In this document: one piece after another, positions 19,577 to 29,526 of the stretch | Numbering within the stretch: the first letter of the stretch is position 1 | Layout of the letters: each line of letters begins with the position of its first letter | Position numbers and translations under genes: made by a program | Source of the DNA: Sphingobium sp. | GTDB taxonomy: Bacteria > Pseudomonadota > Alphaproteobacteria > Sphingomonadales > Sphingomonadaceae | Length of the DNA stretch: 64,000 nucleotides | Assembly (NCBI GenBank): GCA_020446425.1 | Contig: JAGRES010000013.1 | Coordinates: forward strand, 1 to 64,000 | Direction: 5' to 3' | Notes under the pieces: generated by a model | Told to the model about the DNA's origin: nothing | The model's input: only the letters and a program-made list of their open reading frames with translations | The model's database searches: none

Positions 19577-21094
19577 TTACTGATTGCCCTGCCGGTTCAG
19601 GAACTGTGGAAAGCTTGTGACGCTGGACGAGCCATCTTCATCGTCCTCGTCATCGGCGTCCTGATTCTTGCCCAATCCGCGTGACAGGCCGGACATGCGC
19701 TCAAACAGCGTGCCTCCCAACGGTTTGGCCGCTGCGGGCGCAGGCGCCGGCTCTTCTTTTGCGGGCTCAACCGCAGCATCCTCACCAAGAACCAGTTCGT
19801 CTTTGCCGTCGATATCGTCGAAGCGCGCAACCGGAGCCTTGGGCTCTTCGCTCTGCGGCGTATCGGGGAAGCTGATTGTGTCCGTACCGCTGGAAGCATC
19901 GGTTTCCACCGGTGTATCCGTCGGCGCTTCGGACCCGGCCAGATCCATCGGCTCCTCTTCAGCAGAGTCGGCGCTCGCCGGAGCCGAGAAAGGCAGCGGC
20001 GATGCCGGTGCTTCTTCCTCCGACGTGACCTCTGCCTCTGCTTCCGGTTCCTCGCTCACTGGCGCGGGAGATGCTACTGGCGTGGCGAAGCTGAACGGCT
20101 GCGTCTGCGGCGTAGGCCGCGCGACCGCATCGCTGTCGATACCCGTGGCAACGACTGAGACGCGGATCTTGCCCTCTAGCTCGGGATTGAACGCCGAGCC
20201 CCAGATGATGTTCGCGTCGGGATCGACCAGCTCGCGGATGTGATTGGCCGCTTCGTCGACTTCCATCAGACGCATATCCTCGCCGCCGGTGATCGACACG
20301 ATCACGCCCTTGGCGCCCTGCATCGACACACCGTCGAGCAGCGGATTGGCGATCGCCTTTTCAGCAGCTGCCAGCGCGCGGCCATCGCCATCGGCTTCGC
20401 CGGTGCCCATCATCGCCTTGCCCATTTCACCCATGACCGAGCGCACGTCGGCAAAGTCGAGGTTGATCAGGCCGGGCATGACCATCAGGTCGGTGATGCC
20501 GCGTACACCCTGCTGCAGCACCTCGTCCGCCATCAGGAAAGCTTCCTTGAAGGTTGTGTTCGGGTTGGCGACCAGGAACAGGTTCTGGTTGGGAATGACG
20601 ATCAGCGTATCGACATGCTTTTGCAGTTCTTCGATGCCCGCATCCGCCGACTTGGAGCGCCGTGTACCCTCAAACGTGAAGGGCTTGGTCACCACGCCGA
20701 CGGTCAGGATACCACGATCACGTGCCGCCTTGGCGATGACGGGCGCCGCGCCGGTTCCGGTACCACCGCCCATACCGGCCGCAATGAACACCATATGTGC
20801 GCCATCGAGCGCTTCTTCGACCGACGTGATCGTTTCTTCCGCCGCCGCGCGACCGATTTCGGGGCGAGAACCAGCGCCCAGCCCTTCGGTGATGCGCGGA
20901 CCAAGCTGAATGCGGCGTTCGGCAGGCGATGCGTTGAGCGACTGCGCGTCCGTATTGGCCACGATGAAATCAACGCCCTCGACCTGGGCGGCGATCATGT
21001 TCGCAATCGCGTTTCCGCCCGCCCCGCCGATGCCTATGACGGTGATGCGCGGCTTCAGTTCGTCAACCAATGGCGGTCCGATTTCGATGCTCAT
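19577..21094 (-). CDS. ftsZ: Cell division protein FtsZ
   Basis: 505-residue tubulin-like GTPase that forms the Z ring. GTP-binding [10 protein letters not shown] near residues 21-30 and the tubulin signature GMGGGTGTG at 107-115 are intact, as is the T7-loop region [13 protein letters not shown]. The GTPase core ends near residue 320; a long acidic Glu/Pro/Ala linker follows, and the C-terminal peptide is FPQFLNRQ, the FtsA-binding tail. ATG 21094 is selected because GGGAGCAGG lies 5 nt before it; an upstream ATG at 21169 would add 25 unrelated residues. A 148-bp gap separates it from ftsA and probably contains a dedicated promoter. Confidence 0.97.
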   Translation of the reverse strand: MSIEIGPPLVDELKPRITVIGIGGAGGNAIANMIAAQVEGVDFIVANTDAQSLNASPAERRIQLGPRITEGLGAGSRPEIGRAAAEETITSVEEALDGAHMVFIAAGMGGGTGTGAAPVIAKAARDRGILTVGVVTKPFTFEGTRRSKSADAGIEELQKHVDTLIVIPNQNLFLVANPNTTFKEAFLMADEVLQQGVRGITDLMVMPGLINLDFADVRSVMGEMGKAMMGTGEADGDGRALAAAEKAIANPLLDGVSMQGAKGVIVSITGGEDMRLMEVDEAANHIRELVDPDANIIWGSAFNPELEGKIRVSVVATGIDSDAVARPTPQTQPFSFATPVASPAPVSEEPEAEAEVTSEEEAPASPLPFSAPASADSAEEEPMDLAGSEAPTDTPVETDASSGTDTISFPDTPQSEEPKAPVARFDDIDGKDELVLGEDAAVEPAKEEPAPAPAAAKPLGGTLFERMSGLSRGLGKNQDADDEDDEDGSSSVTSFPQFLNRQGNQ

Positions 21095-21242
21095 ATACCT
21101 GCTCCCTGGGGCCAGCCCCCAACTGATCTCCAGCCTCCGACGCACAAGCGGCGCAGAGGAATGTTTCAACTATCCTTAATGCACGAGATGGAATCGCAAT
21201 TCACCCCTTTTTTAACCAAAAAAAGGAACCATTCGCATCTTT

Positions 21243-22505
21243 TCAGTAATTCGCCTTCACTGCGGTGACGAGCTTGTGCCACCAGCCGAGCGACGTACCT
21301 CCCTTATTCTCACGCGGGCCCACATTCATTGTCCGCAAATCCAACGGGTTGGCATGGCCATAGAGAGCCAAACCGACCAAAGTCGCGAAGGCTGGACCAG
21401 CATGCGCCTCCGGCAAGGCAAGCAATCCGCGCGGCCGCCCGATGCGCACCGTGCGCCCCAGCGCCCCCTGCGCATAGTCGGCAATGCCTTTCATTTCAGC
21501 GCCACCGCCCGTCAGCACGATCTGGCGGCCAGCCGGTGTATTGAAGCCCATCTGCTTGAGCGCGTCGTTCACCTTGCCCAGAATCTGGTCCAGCCGCTCG
21601 CAAATGACGGATACCAATGCGGCGCGCGTGATCTTGCCGCCGTCGCTGCGCTCACCTTCGCTGATATTGGGCGCGATCTCGATCATCTCACGGAAATCGC
21701 GCGGGTTCTGCATCGCCGAACCATAAAAGCATTTGATGCGTTCCGCCTGGCTGCGGCGGATACCAAAGGCCGACGCGATATCGTCGGTAATATCCGACGC
21801 CCCCATCGGGATGCTATGCAGCCCCAGTAGCATGCCGCCCGCATAGACCGAGATATTGGTTACACCTGCCCCCATCTCGACCAGCGCAACACCCAGGTCG
21901 CGTTCTTCCTCGGTCAGGCAGGCCATGCTCGTAGCGACAGGCGCGGCAACAATAGCGTTCACGTCCAGATAGGCCCCGCGCACGCACATCTCCATATTGG
22001 AAAGCGGCGCGCCGTCGGCCAGCACGACATGGATATCGACGCCCAGCCGGTCGGCATGCATGCCCTCCGGACGCTTCACCCCTTCATTGCCATTGATCGT
22101 GTAGCATGCGGGCTGTGCATGCATGACCACCTTGCCCGCCGGGTCGATGCTGTCGCGGCCATCGGCCAGCAGCGCGTCGATATCTTCCTTTTCGACGCGG
22201 TACCCCTTCAGATTATGCTCGACCGACACGGTGTCGCTGATCAGGTTACCGCCGGAAAAGCCGACCCAGACCTTCTCGATATTGGTTTCCGCGACCCGCT
22301 CCGCCTGTTCCATCGTCTCGCGAATGGCCAGTTCAGTGCGCTCCATATCGGCGACGAAGCCGCGACGGACACCCCGGCTTTCCCGTTGGCCGGTGCCCAG
22401 CACCTCAAGCTCGCCGGTATCGCCGATGGCGGCGATGAGCGCCGATATCTTCCACGAGCCGACATCAATAGCCGTGATAAGCGAGCGGTTCTTCGATGCA
22501 GCCAT
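21243..22505 (-). CDS. ftsA: Cell division protein FtsA
   Basis: 420-residue actin-like protein that anchors FtsZ to the membrane. The ATPase phosphate loops are visible as TAIDVGSWKISALI and VALVEMGAGVTNISVY; VLTGGGAEMKGIADYAQ forms the adenosine motif. The C-terminal end, GWWHKLVTAVKANY, is an amphipathic helix suited to membrane binding. It starts 2 bp after ftsQ, as in other alphaproteobacterial dcw clusters. Confidence 0.96.
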   Translation of the reverse strand: MAASKNRSLITAIDVGSWKISALIAAIGDTGELEVLGTGQRESRGVRRGFVADMERTELAIRETMEQAERVAETNIEKVWVGFSGGNLISDTVSVEHNLKGYRVEKEDIDALLADGRDSIDPAGKVVMHAQPACYTINGNEGVKRPEGMHADRLGVDIHVVLADGAPLSNMEMCVRGAYLDVNAIVAAPVATSMACLTEEERDLGVALVEMGAGVTNISVYAGGMLLGLHSIPMGASDITDDIASAFGIRRSQAERIKCFYGSAMQNPRDFREMIEIAPNISEGERSDGGKITRAALVSVICERLDQILGKVNDALKQMGFNTPAGRQIVLTGGGAEMKGIADYAQGALGRTVRIGRPRGLLALPEAHAGPAFATLVGLALYGHANPLDLRTMNVGPRENKGGTSLGWWHKLVTAVKANY

Positions 22506-22507
22506 AG

Positions 22508-23500
22508 TTACCCCTGGTCCCTGCTGGCCAACGCTTGCGGCGCGGAGGCGGGCGTTTCCGGTTCGGGCGGCTGCTGTGTCACGTCACGATGCTCATCGAC
22601 AATCGCAGGGGGTGTCTTGCCCTTGGGCATGCGCATCACGAACTTGTCCGGATCGCGCATGTCGAACCGCTGTATGCCGCGTCCCAGCAACCGATGCGTG
22701 CCATCCAGCCGCGCGAAATCGACCAGAGCCGCCGCCGCGAGCTCATCCCCCTCCGGCAGGGCGAGCGTTTCACCGGACTGGAATTGCACATCCCAGCGGC
22801 GATTGCCGACCCATGTCGCGCCCAGAAGTGTGGGCTTAAGGGCGGGTGCAGCCTCCATCAGCTGCGCAAAACGCGGCGCCTGACGGTTGGCATTTTCCCC
22901 GATCAGCAACGGCAGGGCAGGCTGCTTGCCCGGTACGACCGGCTCCAGCACTACGCCGCTTTCGTCGATCAGCGTCAAAAGCCCCTTATATTGCCAGACG
23001 GCAGCTGGCGTGCGCTCGATGATGTCGACGACCAGTGTTTCGGGCAGACGGCGGAACACCCGGGCTTCCTTGACCCAGCTGAGCCGTGCAATGTCATGCT
23101 GAACCGCAGACAAATCGACATTCAGCATCGAGCGGTCCACCTGGCCCAGCGCAATGGTGTAAACCGGAGCATCGTCCATTTTGTCGGTGCCGCGCACCTC
23201 CACCTTCTTGACCTCATAGCCCGTGCGCGCAGCCAGTTCCGCCAATTCCATATGCACCATCGAGGGCAGGCCGAAAAAGCTGGCGACGCCCCATAGGGCA
23301 ACCGCGACAATGGCAATGATGCCACCTGTCATCGCCCGGTGCATGAAGCGCTCACTGATAGGCAAGCGGGCGCGCAATAGCTGAGCGAAGGATCCGTTCT
23401 TTTTGCGGTTACCTTTGCCCGCGCCTCTGCCCTGCCGCGTTTGTGCTTTCCCTGTCGTCAGCTTGCTGCTGCCGCCCCTGCGGATACGCGTTCCTGTCAT
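22508..23500 (-). CDS. ftsQ: Cell division protein FtsQ
   Basis: 330-residue bitopic divisome protein. A basic cytoplasmic N-terminus (residues 1-55) is followed by one membrane helix (GIIAIVAVALWGVASFFG), then a POTRA domain beginning VKKVEVRGTDKMDDAPVY and the FtsQ/DivIB beta domain (RVFRRLPETLVVDIIERTPAAVWQYKG). A proline-rich tail ends the protein. Its ATG overlaps the ddl stop by 4 bases. Confidence 0.94.
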   Translation of the reverse strand: MTGTRIRRGGSSKLTTGKAQTRQGRGAGKGNRKKNGSFAQLLRARLPISERFMHRAMTGGIIAIVAVALWGVASFFGLPSMVHMELAELAARTGYEVKKVEVRGTDKMDDAPVYTIALGQVDRSMLNVDLSAVQHDIARLSWVKEARVFRRLPETLVVDIIERTPAAVWQYKGLLTLIDESGVVLEPVVPGKQPALPLLIGENANRQAPRFAQLMEAAPALKPTLLGATWVGNRRWDVQFQSGETLALPEGDELAAAALVDFARLDGTHRLLGRGIQRFDMRDPDKFVMRMPKGKTPPAIVDEHRDVTQQPPEPETPASAPQALASRDQG

Positions 23501-24420
23501 AACGCCTCCTCGACCATTCGCTCGACCAGTTCCGCATAATCAATGCCCAGCTTGGCCGCCTGCTCCGGCACCAGGCTGAGCGGTGTCATACCCGGCTGGG
23601 TATTGACCTCAAGCAAGAACAAGCCAGCCACGCCTTTCTCATCATCCCAGCGGAAATCGGAGCGCGATGCTCCCTTGCAGCCCAGCAGCCGGTGCGCGCG
23701 CAACGCGATATCGCGGCAAGCCTCAGCGATCTCTTCAGGGATATCCGCTGGGCAGATATGATCGGTCATGCCATCGGTATATTTGGCATCGAAATCATAG
23801 AAGCCGGATTTGGGTTTCAATTCCGTCACCAGCAGCGCTTCATCGGCCAGCACCGCCGTCGTCAGTTCGCGACCGCGAATATAGGGCTCGGCCAGCAGTT
23901 CATCGAATTCCTGCCACGGCCCCTTGGAAGTGCGCGCGATGGGGTTGCCGAAATTGCTCTCTTCCGTGACGATGGCGACACCGACCGAGCTGCCCTCGTT
24001 CACGGGCTTGAGAACATAAGGGCGTGGCAGAGGGTCGGCTCTGTAGAGACTCTCGCTCTCGACCATATGCCCGCCGGGCATCGGTATGCCATGGGGCATC
24101 AGCGCCTGTTTCGTAAGCTGCTTGTCGATGGCGATCACTGACGTCGCAAGGCCACTGTGGGTATATTTGAGGCCTATCAGGTCGAGCATGCCCTGCACCG
24201 TGCCATCTTCGCCGGGCACGCCGTGCAGCGCGTTGAACACAACATCGGGCTTCACCTCGGCAAGGCGCAGTGCAACGTCGCGATCCATGTCGATGCGTGT
24301 TACCTTGTGCCCGCGCGACTCCAGCGCCTTGGACACACCTTCGCCGCTGCTGAGCGATACGGAGCGCTCCGCCGACCAGCCGCCCATCAGGACAGCGACA
24401 TGCCAGGGGCCGCGGGTCAT
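23497..24420 (-). CDS. ddl: D-alanine--D-alanine ligase
   Basis: 307-residue ATP-grasp enzyme that makes the D-Ala-D-Ala dipeptide for peptidoglycan precursors. Seen: VLMGGWSAERSVSLSSG, NALHGVPGEDGTVQGMLDL, YVLKPVNEGSSVGVAIV and LFLLEVNTQPGMTPLSLVPEQA, the family signatures including the metal-binding E-V-N. ATG 24420 has GGAGAGG 6 nt upstream, better than the GTG at 24435 which lies in that site. It is separated from murB by 178 bp holding a palindromic element. Confidence 0.96.
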   Translation of the reverse strand: MTRGPWHVAVLMGGWSAERSVSLSSGEGVSKALESRGHKVTRIDMDRDVALRLAEVKPDVVFNALHGVPGEDGTVQGMLDLIGLKYTHSGLATSVIAIDKQLTKQALMPHGIPMPGGHMVESESLYRADPLPRPYVLKPVNEGSSVGVAIVTEESNFGNPIARTSKGPWQEFDELLAEPYIRGRELTTAVLADEALLVTELKPKSGFYDFDAKYTDGMTDHICPADIPEEIAEACRDIALRAHRLLGCKGASRSDFRWDDEKGVAGLFLLEVNTQPGMTPLSLVPEQAAKLGIDYAELVERMVEEAL

Positions 24421-24438
24421 GCCAAACCTCTCCACTCA

Positions 24439-24578
24439 CCGTTCGGTTCGAACGAAGGTCGAGCTTGTCGAGGCAGAAGTCGAGAACGCTTCTCGACTAA
24501 CACTTCTCGGCCTTGGCCTGTCCTGAGCGCCTGCCTTGGCAGGCAGTCGAAGGGCTCGAAGCTGCTCGAAGCGAACGG
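24439..24578. repeat. Palindromic intergenic element, copy 2 (140 bp)
   Basis: Related to the element at 12577-12681. The left end begins CCGTTCGGTTCGAACG and the right end reads CTCGAAGCGAACGG, giving near-perfect terminal inversion. The internal stem GTCGAGAA / TTCTCGAC (3-nt loop) is shared exactly with copy 1. About 35 extra bases near the right side contain GGCCTGTCCTGAGC and CAGTCGAAGGG, parts of another common proteobacterial palindromic repeat. It splits the otherwise overlapping dcw chain between murB and ddl. Confidence 0.8.
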
Positions 24579-24598
24579 CTGGAAGAAAGGCCTGGAGC

Positions 24599-25501
24599 TC
24601 ATCTCTTCATCCCCACCCGCTGAATTTCCCATTGCAGCTCGATACCGCTCTTGTCCTTGACGCGGCGGCGGACTTCCTCACCCAGCGCCTCGATGTCCGC
24701 GCTGGTGGCGTCACCCAGATTGAGCAGGAAATTGGTGTGTTTCTCGCTCACCTGCGCGCCGCCGATTTTCAGGCCACGGCATCCGGCTTCATCAACCAGC
24801 TGCCATGCCTTGTGCCCCGGCGGGTTTTTGAAGGTCGAGCCGCCCGTCTTGGACCGCAGCGGCTGGCTTTCCTCCCGGGCAGCGGCGATGCGGTCCATCT
24901 CCGTCTGGATCGCCTCCGGCTCGCCAGATTCCCCGCGAAAGGTCGCGGAAACGACGATAGCGCCTTCGGGCAGTTCGCTATGGCGGTAGGTATAGTTCAG
25001 CGCCTCAACCGGCAGGGTCACCAGCTCGCCAGAGCGCAGCACCACATCGCATTCAGCCAATATATCCTTGGTCTCGCGGCCATAGGCGCCGCCGTTCATG
25101 CGTACGAAACCGCCGACCGTGCCCGGTATCGAGCGCAGGAATTCGAGCCCCGCTATACCCGCATCGCGCGCTGCCGAGGATACAGCGATGCCGCTGGCCC
25201 CGCCGCCACATTTCAGCATCAGCGGGCCCACGCTCTGCACCTTGCCGCACGCCTTACCGAGCCGCACGACCACGCCCGGCACGCCACCGTCACGAATGAT
25301 GAGGTTGGATCCCAGCCCCAGCGCCATGACAGGCACCGCGGGGTCGAGAGAACGCAAAAAACTCTGCAAATCTTCAATATCGGCAGGCTCGAACAGCCAT
25401 TGCGCAGCGCCGCCGGTCTTGAACCAGACCAGCGGGCCGAGCGGCGCATCCGCCGTCAGCTTGCCTTTTGTGGCGTCAGGGACGGTAGCCGGTGCATTCA
25501 C
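24599..25501 (-). CDS. murB: UDP-N-acetylenolpyruvoylglucosamine reductase
   Basis: 300-residue FAD enzyme that reduces UDP-GlcNAc-enolpyruvate to UDP-MurNAc in the cytoplasm. FAD-binding features are LVWFKTGGAAQWLFEP, MALGLGSNLIIRDGGVPGVVV, and SIPGTVGGFVRMNGGAYG; the active-site segment GGSTFKNPPGHKAWQLVDEAG contains the serine/Phe-Lys region of type I MurB. I place the start at GTG 25501, whose GTGA overlaps the stop of the small ORF upstream; an ATG at 25537 would overlap that ORF by 40 bases and has no ribosome-binding site. Confidence 0.93.
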   Translation of the reverse strand: MNAPATVPDATKGKLTADAPLGPLVWFKTGGAAQWLFEPADIEDLQSFLRSLDPAVPVMALGLGSNLIIRDGGVPGVVVRLGKACGKVQSVGPLMLKCGGGASGIAVSSAARDAGIAGLEFLRSIPGTVGGFVRMNGGAYGRETKDILAECDVVLRSGELVTLPVEALNYTYRHSELPEGAIVVSATFRGESGEPEAIQTEMDRIAAAREESQPLRSKTGGSTFKNPPGHKAWQLVDEAGCRGLKIGGAQVSEKHTNFLLNLGDATSADIEALGEEVRRRVKDKSGIELQWEIQRVGMKR

Positions 25502-25695
25502 TTGCGCCAGCCCCACAGGGAAAGCCAGTTCTGCCATGCACTGATATTGGCCTTGGTGGCATCCTGCATGGCTTCTTGCATCTTTACGGCTGCATTGGCC
25601 GACCCCAGCGTCTTGCGTGCAGCCTCCAGGCTTTTCTCATGCGCCTCGATCACCCGCTTTTGTGCGTCGATGCACAGGTCGATCATCTCGATCAT
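25498..25695 (-). CDS. Small conserved-position protein between murC and murB (65 aa)
   Basis: 65 residues starting [29 protein letters not shown] and ending [12 protein letters not shown]. It is predicted to be almost entirely helical, with an amphipathic middle and a Trp-rich C-terminus. The ATG overlaps the murC stop as ATGA and its TGA overlaps the murB GTG, so it is wedged between the two with coupled translation. GGAGGCGGC lies 5 nt before the ATG. This packing argues strongly that it is a real gene. I recognise no family; a regulatory or scaffolding role in peptidoglycan precursor synthesis is only a guess. Confidence 0.75.
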   Translation of the reverse strand: MIEMIDLCIDAQKRVIEAHEKSLEAARKTLGSANAAVKMQEAMQDATKANISAWQNWLSLWGWRK

Positions 25696-27125
25696 GCCGC
25701 CGCCTCCGAAAGTTGCGCGCTGACGGCATCGGCCAGCCCTGCTGCCCATTTGGTGATATCGCCCGCGCCCAGACACACGATCATGTCATCGGCCTTCAGG
25801 TCGGCGGCAAGCGTCGACGCGAGATCGTCTGCACCGCCAACTTCCGCGGCTGCGCGATGCCCGCGCCGCTTCAGTCCGCCGATCAGGGCGGCAGTATCGA
25901 CCCCGTCTATCGGTTGCTCGCCCGCCGGATAAACCGGTGTGCCATAAACGACATCGGCATCATTAAACGCCTGCTGAAACTCATCCATCAGGTCGCGCAA
26001 CCGTGTGAAACGATGCGGCTGCACCACGGCGATGACGCGCCCTGCCGCACCTTCGCGCGCAGCGGCCAGTACAGCCTTGATCTCGACCGGGTGGTGGCCG
26101 TAATCGTCGATCACGGTCGCCACCCCGCCACCGGGCACGGCAATTTCACCGACCTTGGTGAAGCGCCGCTTCACACCACCAAACTGGGCAAAGCCGGTCT
26201 GTATCGTCGCGTCGTCAATGCCCATATGCAGTGCGACACCGATGGCCGCCATTGCATTGGACACATTGTGCCGCCCCGGCATCGGCAGGTCGACACCTTC
26301 GATCCGCCGCACCGATCCATCACGCTCCCGCACCTGCACGTCGAAGCGGTTGCCGCCGGGATAGGGTTGCACATTCTCGCCGCGAATATCGGCCTGAGCG
26401 CTGAAACCGTATGTGACAATGCGCCTATCCTGCACACGCGGCAGGATAGCCTGCACTTCCGGGTGATCGAGACACACCATGGCTGCGCCATAAAAGGGCA
26501 CATTTTCGACGAATTCGACAAAGGCGTCCTTCACCTTGTCGAAGCTGCCATAATGATCGAGATGCTCCGGGTCGATGTTGGTGACGACCGCAATCGTGCC
26601 ATCGAGGCGCAGGAAGCTGCCGTCGCTTTCATCGGCTTCCACCACCATCCAGTCGCTGGTGCCGAGGCGCGCATTGGAGCCATAGGCATTGATGATGCCG
26701 CCATTGATGACGGTCGGGTCCACCCCGCCTGCATCGAGCAGCGCCGCAATCATGCTGGTCGTCGTTGTCTTGCCATGGGTTCCGGCAACGGCGACGGTCG
26801 ATTTCAGCCGCATCAGCTCGGCCAGCATTTCGGCGCGGCGGATGACGGGAACGCGCTTTTCCAGCGCCAGCTCCACCTCGGGATTGCCGCGCTTGATCGC
26901 GGTCGAGGTCACGACCACCGCCGCATCGCCGAGATTTTCGGCGGCATGGCCGATCATCACCTTGATGCCCTTCTTGCGCAGACCTTCTACCACATAGCCA
27001 TCGGCCACGTCCGTGCCTTGCACGCTGTAGCCCAGATTATGCATCACCTCGGCAATGCCGGACATGCCAATGCCGCCGATGCCGATGAAGTGGATCGTGC
27101 CAATGTCGGTTGCGACACCCCTCAT
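25692..27125 (-). CDS. murC: UDP-N-acetylmuramate--L-alanine ligase
   Basis: 477 residues. First Mur ligase, adding L-Ala to UDP-MurNAc. The N-terminal Rossmann motif is [23 protein letters not shown]; the ATP loop is [19 protein letters not shown]; the C-terminal domain has [21 protein letters not shown] and [13 protein letters not shown]. All typical of MurC rather than MurD/E/F. Overlaps murG by 4 bases and the following small ORF by 4 bases. Confidence 0.97.
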   Translation of the reverse strand: MRGVATDIGTIHFIGIGGIGMSGIAEVMHNLGYSVQGTDVADGYVVEGLRKKGIKVMIGHAAENLGDAAVVVTSTAIKRGNPEVELALEKRVPVIRRAEMLAELMRLKSTVAVAGTHGKTTTTSMIAALLDAGGVDPTVINGGIINAYGSNARLGTSDWMVVEADESDGSFLRLDGTIAVVTNIDPEHLDHYGSFDKVKDAFVEFVENVPFYGAAMVCLDHPEVQAILPRVQDRRIVTYGFSAQADIRGENVQPYPGGNRFDVQVRERDGSVRRIEGVDLPMPGRHNVSNAMAAIGVALHMGIDDATIQTGFAQFGGVKRRFTKVGEIAVPGGGVATVIDDYGHHPVEIKAVLAAAREGAAGRVIAVVQPHRFTRLRDLMDEFQQAFNDADVVYGTPVYPAGEQPIDGVDTAALIGGLKRRGHRAAAEVGGADDLASTLAADLKADDMIVCLGAGDITKWAAGLADAVSAQLSEAAA

Positions 27126-28294
27126 GCCGGCGCCCCCGTCATGCTGATCTTGGGAGAAGCGGCAACGGGCTTGGTCACGAGGGTATCATTCATCAATGGC
27201 GCTGTTCCAAAGGATTCGAGAAGGTCCGCCACATCGCTTGCTGCATTGGGGCGACCACAATTCCAGGCGCGTTTCGCGGCATTTTGCAAGGCACCGGGCT
27301 CCATCGCCATCTTCTGCATCTGCTTGGCGAGTTCGACCGGCGTGAAGGCGGACTGACGGATGGAGCGCGCGCCGCCCGCATCCACCATTTCGCGCACATT
27401 GGCGGTCTGGTGATCGTCCATGGCGCTGGGCAGCGGAACAAGGATGGCCGGGCGTCCCGCGACTGTCAGTTCGGCGAGCGTTGACGCGCCCGCGCGCGCG
27501 ATTACGAGATGCGCCCAGCTCAGCTTTTCGGGCATGTCGGAAATATAGGTCGCCAGATCGGCCGGTATCTCCAGCTCGGCATAGGTGGCGCGCACTTTCT
27601 CGATATCCTCGGCGCGGCATTGCTGCGTCACCTGCAGGCGGCGGCGCAACGAGATCGGCAGCAGCGATAGTCCCTCCGGCACCACAGATGACAATATCGA
27701 AGCGCCCTGGCTGCCGCCCGTCACCAGAAGACGAAACACGCTCTCGTCGGTCAGCGGCGGAAACTCCTCGCCACGCAGCGCCAATATCTCTTCACGCACC
27801 GGATTACCGAGCAGATGCACCTTATGCTCATGCTTGTCGGCCAGTTTCCTGACCATCGGATAAGCGGTGACGATGGCATCGACCCGGCGCGCCAGCAGGC
27901 GATTGACCCGCCCCAGCACGGCGTTTTGTTCGTGCACGACCGTAGGGATGCCCTCTTTCAGCGCGCCAAGCAATGCGGGCAGCGCTGGGTAGCCGCCAAA
28001 CCCGCACACCACGGTGGGTTGGAATGTCGAGTACATGCGCTGGGCCATGTCGCGCCCCGCCATGATGCCGCGAACGCCCTTGATCCATCCCAGCGGTCCG
28101 CCCTGCATCCGCCCGGCAGGCAGGACGTGCACGGCTGCATCCTTGAAAATACCCGGTATCTTGGCACCGCGCTCATCGGTGACCAGCGCAACATGATGGC
28201 CGCGCGCCATCAACTCCTGCGCGACCGCATGTGCGGGTATCATATGCCCCCCGGTCCCGCCTGCGGCGAGAACGAAGTGACGGGAAATGCTCAT
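27122..28294 (-). CDS. murG: UDP-GlcNAc--lipid I N-acetylglucosaminyltransferase
   Basis: 390-residue GT28 enzyme forming lipid II at the inner face of the cytoplasmic membrane. N-terminal [22 protein letters not shown] is the G-loop; [19 protein letters not shown] and [30 protein letters not shown] are the remaining signatures, followed by [17 protein letters not shown]. The ATG at 28294 has GGAG 6 nt before it and overlaps the ftsW stop (ATGA); an in-frame upstream start at 28381 is not credible. Confidence 0.97.
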   Translation of the reverse strand: MSISRHFVLAAGGTGGHMIPAHAVAQELMARGHHVALVTDERGAKIPGIFKDAAVHVLPAGRMQGGPLGWIKGVRGIMAGRDMAQRMYSTFQPTVVCGFGGYPALPALLGALKEGIPTVVHEQNAVLGRVNRLLARRVDAIVTAYPMVRKLADKHEHKVHLLGNPVREEILALRGEEFPPLTDESVFRLLVTGGSQGASILSSVVPEGLSLLPISLRRRLQVTQQCRAEDIEKVRATYAELEIPADLATYISDMPEKLSWAHLVIARAGASTLAELTVAGRPAILVPLPSAMDDHQTANVREMVDAGGARSIRQSAFTPVELAKQMQKMAMEPGALQNAAKRAWNCGRPNAASDVADLLESFGTAPLMNDTLVTKPVAASPKISMTGAPA

Positions 28295-29526
28295 CGACCA
28301 CTCCATTTCGCGGTATGGGGCCGGGAATCCAGATAGGGATTGCGCCGTGTGAATGCGAGAAGCAGCCCCACTCCGATACACAGTGCCAGCATAGAGGAGC
28401 CGCCGTAACTGATAAAGGGGAGTGTCATGCCCTTTGATGGAAAAATCTGTGCATTAACTCCCATATTGATGATCGCCTGCATGCCGAACTGGATCGCAAG
28501 GCCGGCGGACGCCAATATGATGAAGCTGTTTTCCTCATCCAGCAGGCGCAGCAGCACCCGCATCACCAGCGCGAGATAGACGAGCGCGATGCCGATACAG
28601 GCGATAAGCCCGAATTCCTCGCCGATCACGGAAAAGATATAGTCGGTATGCGCTTCGGGCAGCCTGAACTTCTGCTGACCACCGCCCGGACCCACGCCCG
28701 TGAAGCCGCCATTGGTGATGGTGCGATAGGCAAGGTCCGTCTGGTTTGGGCCGGTATCGGGATTGACGCCGATGCCGAGGAAATCGTTGATGCGCTGGCG
28801 CCCGTTCTCGTAAAACAGGTATACCGCAACAAAGAGGCCTACCGCGCCACCTGCCAAGAGGCCGATGATGCGCACCGACGCCCCGGCGATCACCAACATC
28901 GCACCCCAGCAGGCGCAGAAAATAACGGTCTGCCCGAAATCGGGCTGACGCATCAGCAGCAATGCGATGGCGGCGGTGAGCGCGCCGGTCGCCGGTATCA
29001 CAGGCAGGGTGGCGTCACGCTCCCGCAAGGAGAGCAGCCACGCGACCGCGACGACAAAGGTCGGTTTCAAAAACTCGGCAGGCTGGAACCGCATGCCGGG
29101 CAGGTCGATCCAGCGCTTCGCACCGTTGACGCTGTTACCCAAGAGCGGCACCAGCAGCAGCGTACAGAAAAAGATGATTGCCATCATGATCGCGCCGCGC
29201 CGCGCCTGTTCCTTGGGCAGCATGGATATGATCAGCATCACCGGGACGCCCAGCGCCACCCACAAAAGCTGACGGTAGAAATAAACCAGCGGATCGACGC
29301 TGACATGCGCGGTGGAGCGGTCAATCGCCGCAACGGGCGAAGCCGCCGCCACCGCAACCAGCCCGATGGCGATCAGGATGAAGATCAGCGCCAGCAGCAG
29401 CCGGTCAATCTCCCAGAACCAGATACTGAGCGCGGTACGCTCACGCGGTACCGTCTTGCTGCGGAAATCCCGCACCATCTTCCCTGGCTGAAAACCGGGG
29501 CGCAGCGGATCATGCTGTTTAGCCAT
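28291..29526 (-). CDS. ftsW: SEDS-family peptidoglycan glycosyltransferase FtsW
   Basis: 411-residue polytopic protein with about ten membrane helices. It polymerises lipid II at the septum together with FtsI. SEDS landmarks seen: PLLGNSVNGAKRWIDLPGMRFQPAEFLKP (loop with the conserved R-W and Q-P-x-E), GVGPGGGQQKFRLPEAHTDYIFSVIGEEFG, and FPSKGMTLPFISYGGSSML near the C-terminus. Overlaps murD by 8 bases and murG by 4. Confidence 0.96.
   Translation of the reverse strand: MAKQHDPLRPGFQPGKMVRDFRSKTVPRERTALSIWFWEIDRLLLALIFILIAIGLVAVAAASPVAAIDRSTAHVSVDPLVYFYRQLLWVALGVPVMLIISMLPKEQARRGAIMMAIIFFCTLLLVPLLGNSVNGAKRWIDLPGMRFQPAEFLKPTFVVAVAWLLSLRERDATLPVIPATGALTAAIALLLMRQPDFGQTVIFCACWGAMLVIAGASVRIIGLLAGGAVGLFVAVYLFYENGRQRINDFLGIGVNPDTGPNQTDLAYRTITNGGFTGVGPGGGQQKFRLPEAHTDYIFSVIGEEFGLIACIGIALVYLALVMRVLLRLLDEENSFIILASAGLAIQFGMQAIINMGVNAQIFPSKGMTLPFISYGGSSMLALCIGVGLLLAFTRRNPYLDSRPHTAKWSGR

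Noticed and set aside
21212-21219. TTAACCAA before ftsZ, and TTAACCAT at 38816-38823, as CtrA half-sites
   Set aside because: Single half-sites of 7 or 8 bases occur often by chance and no second half at the right spacing is present; not called.
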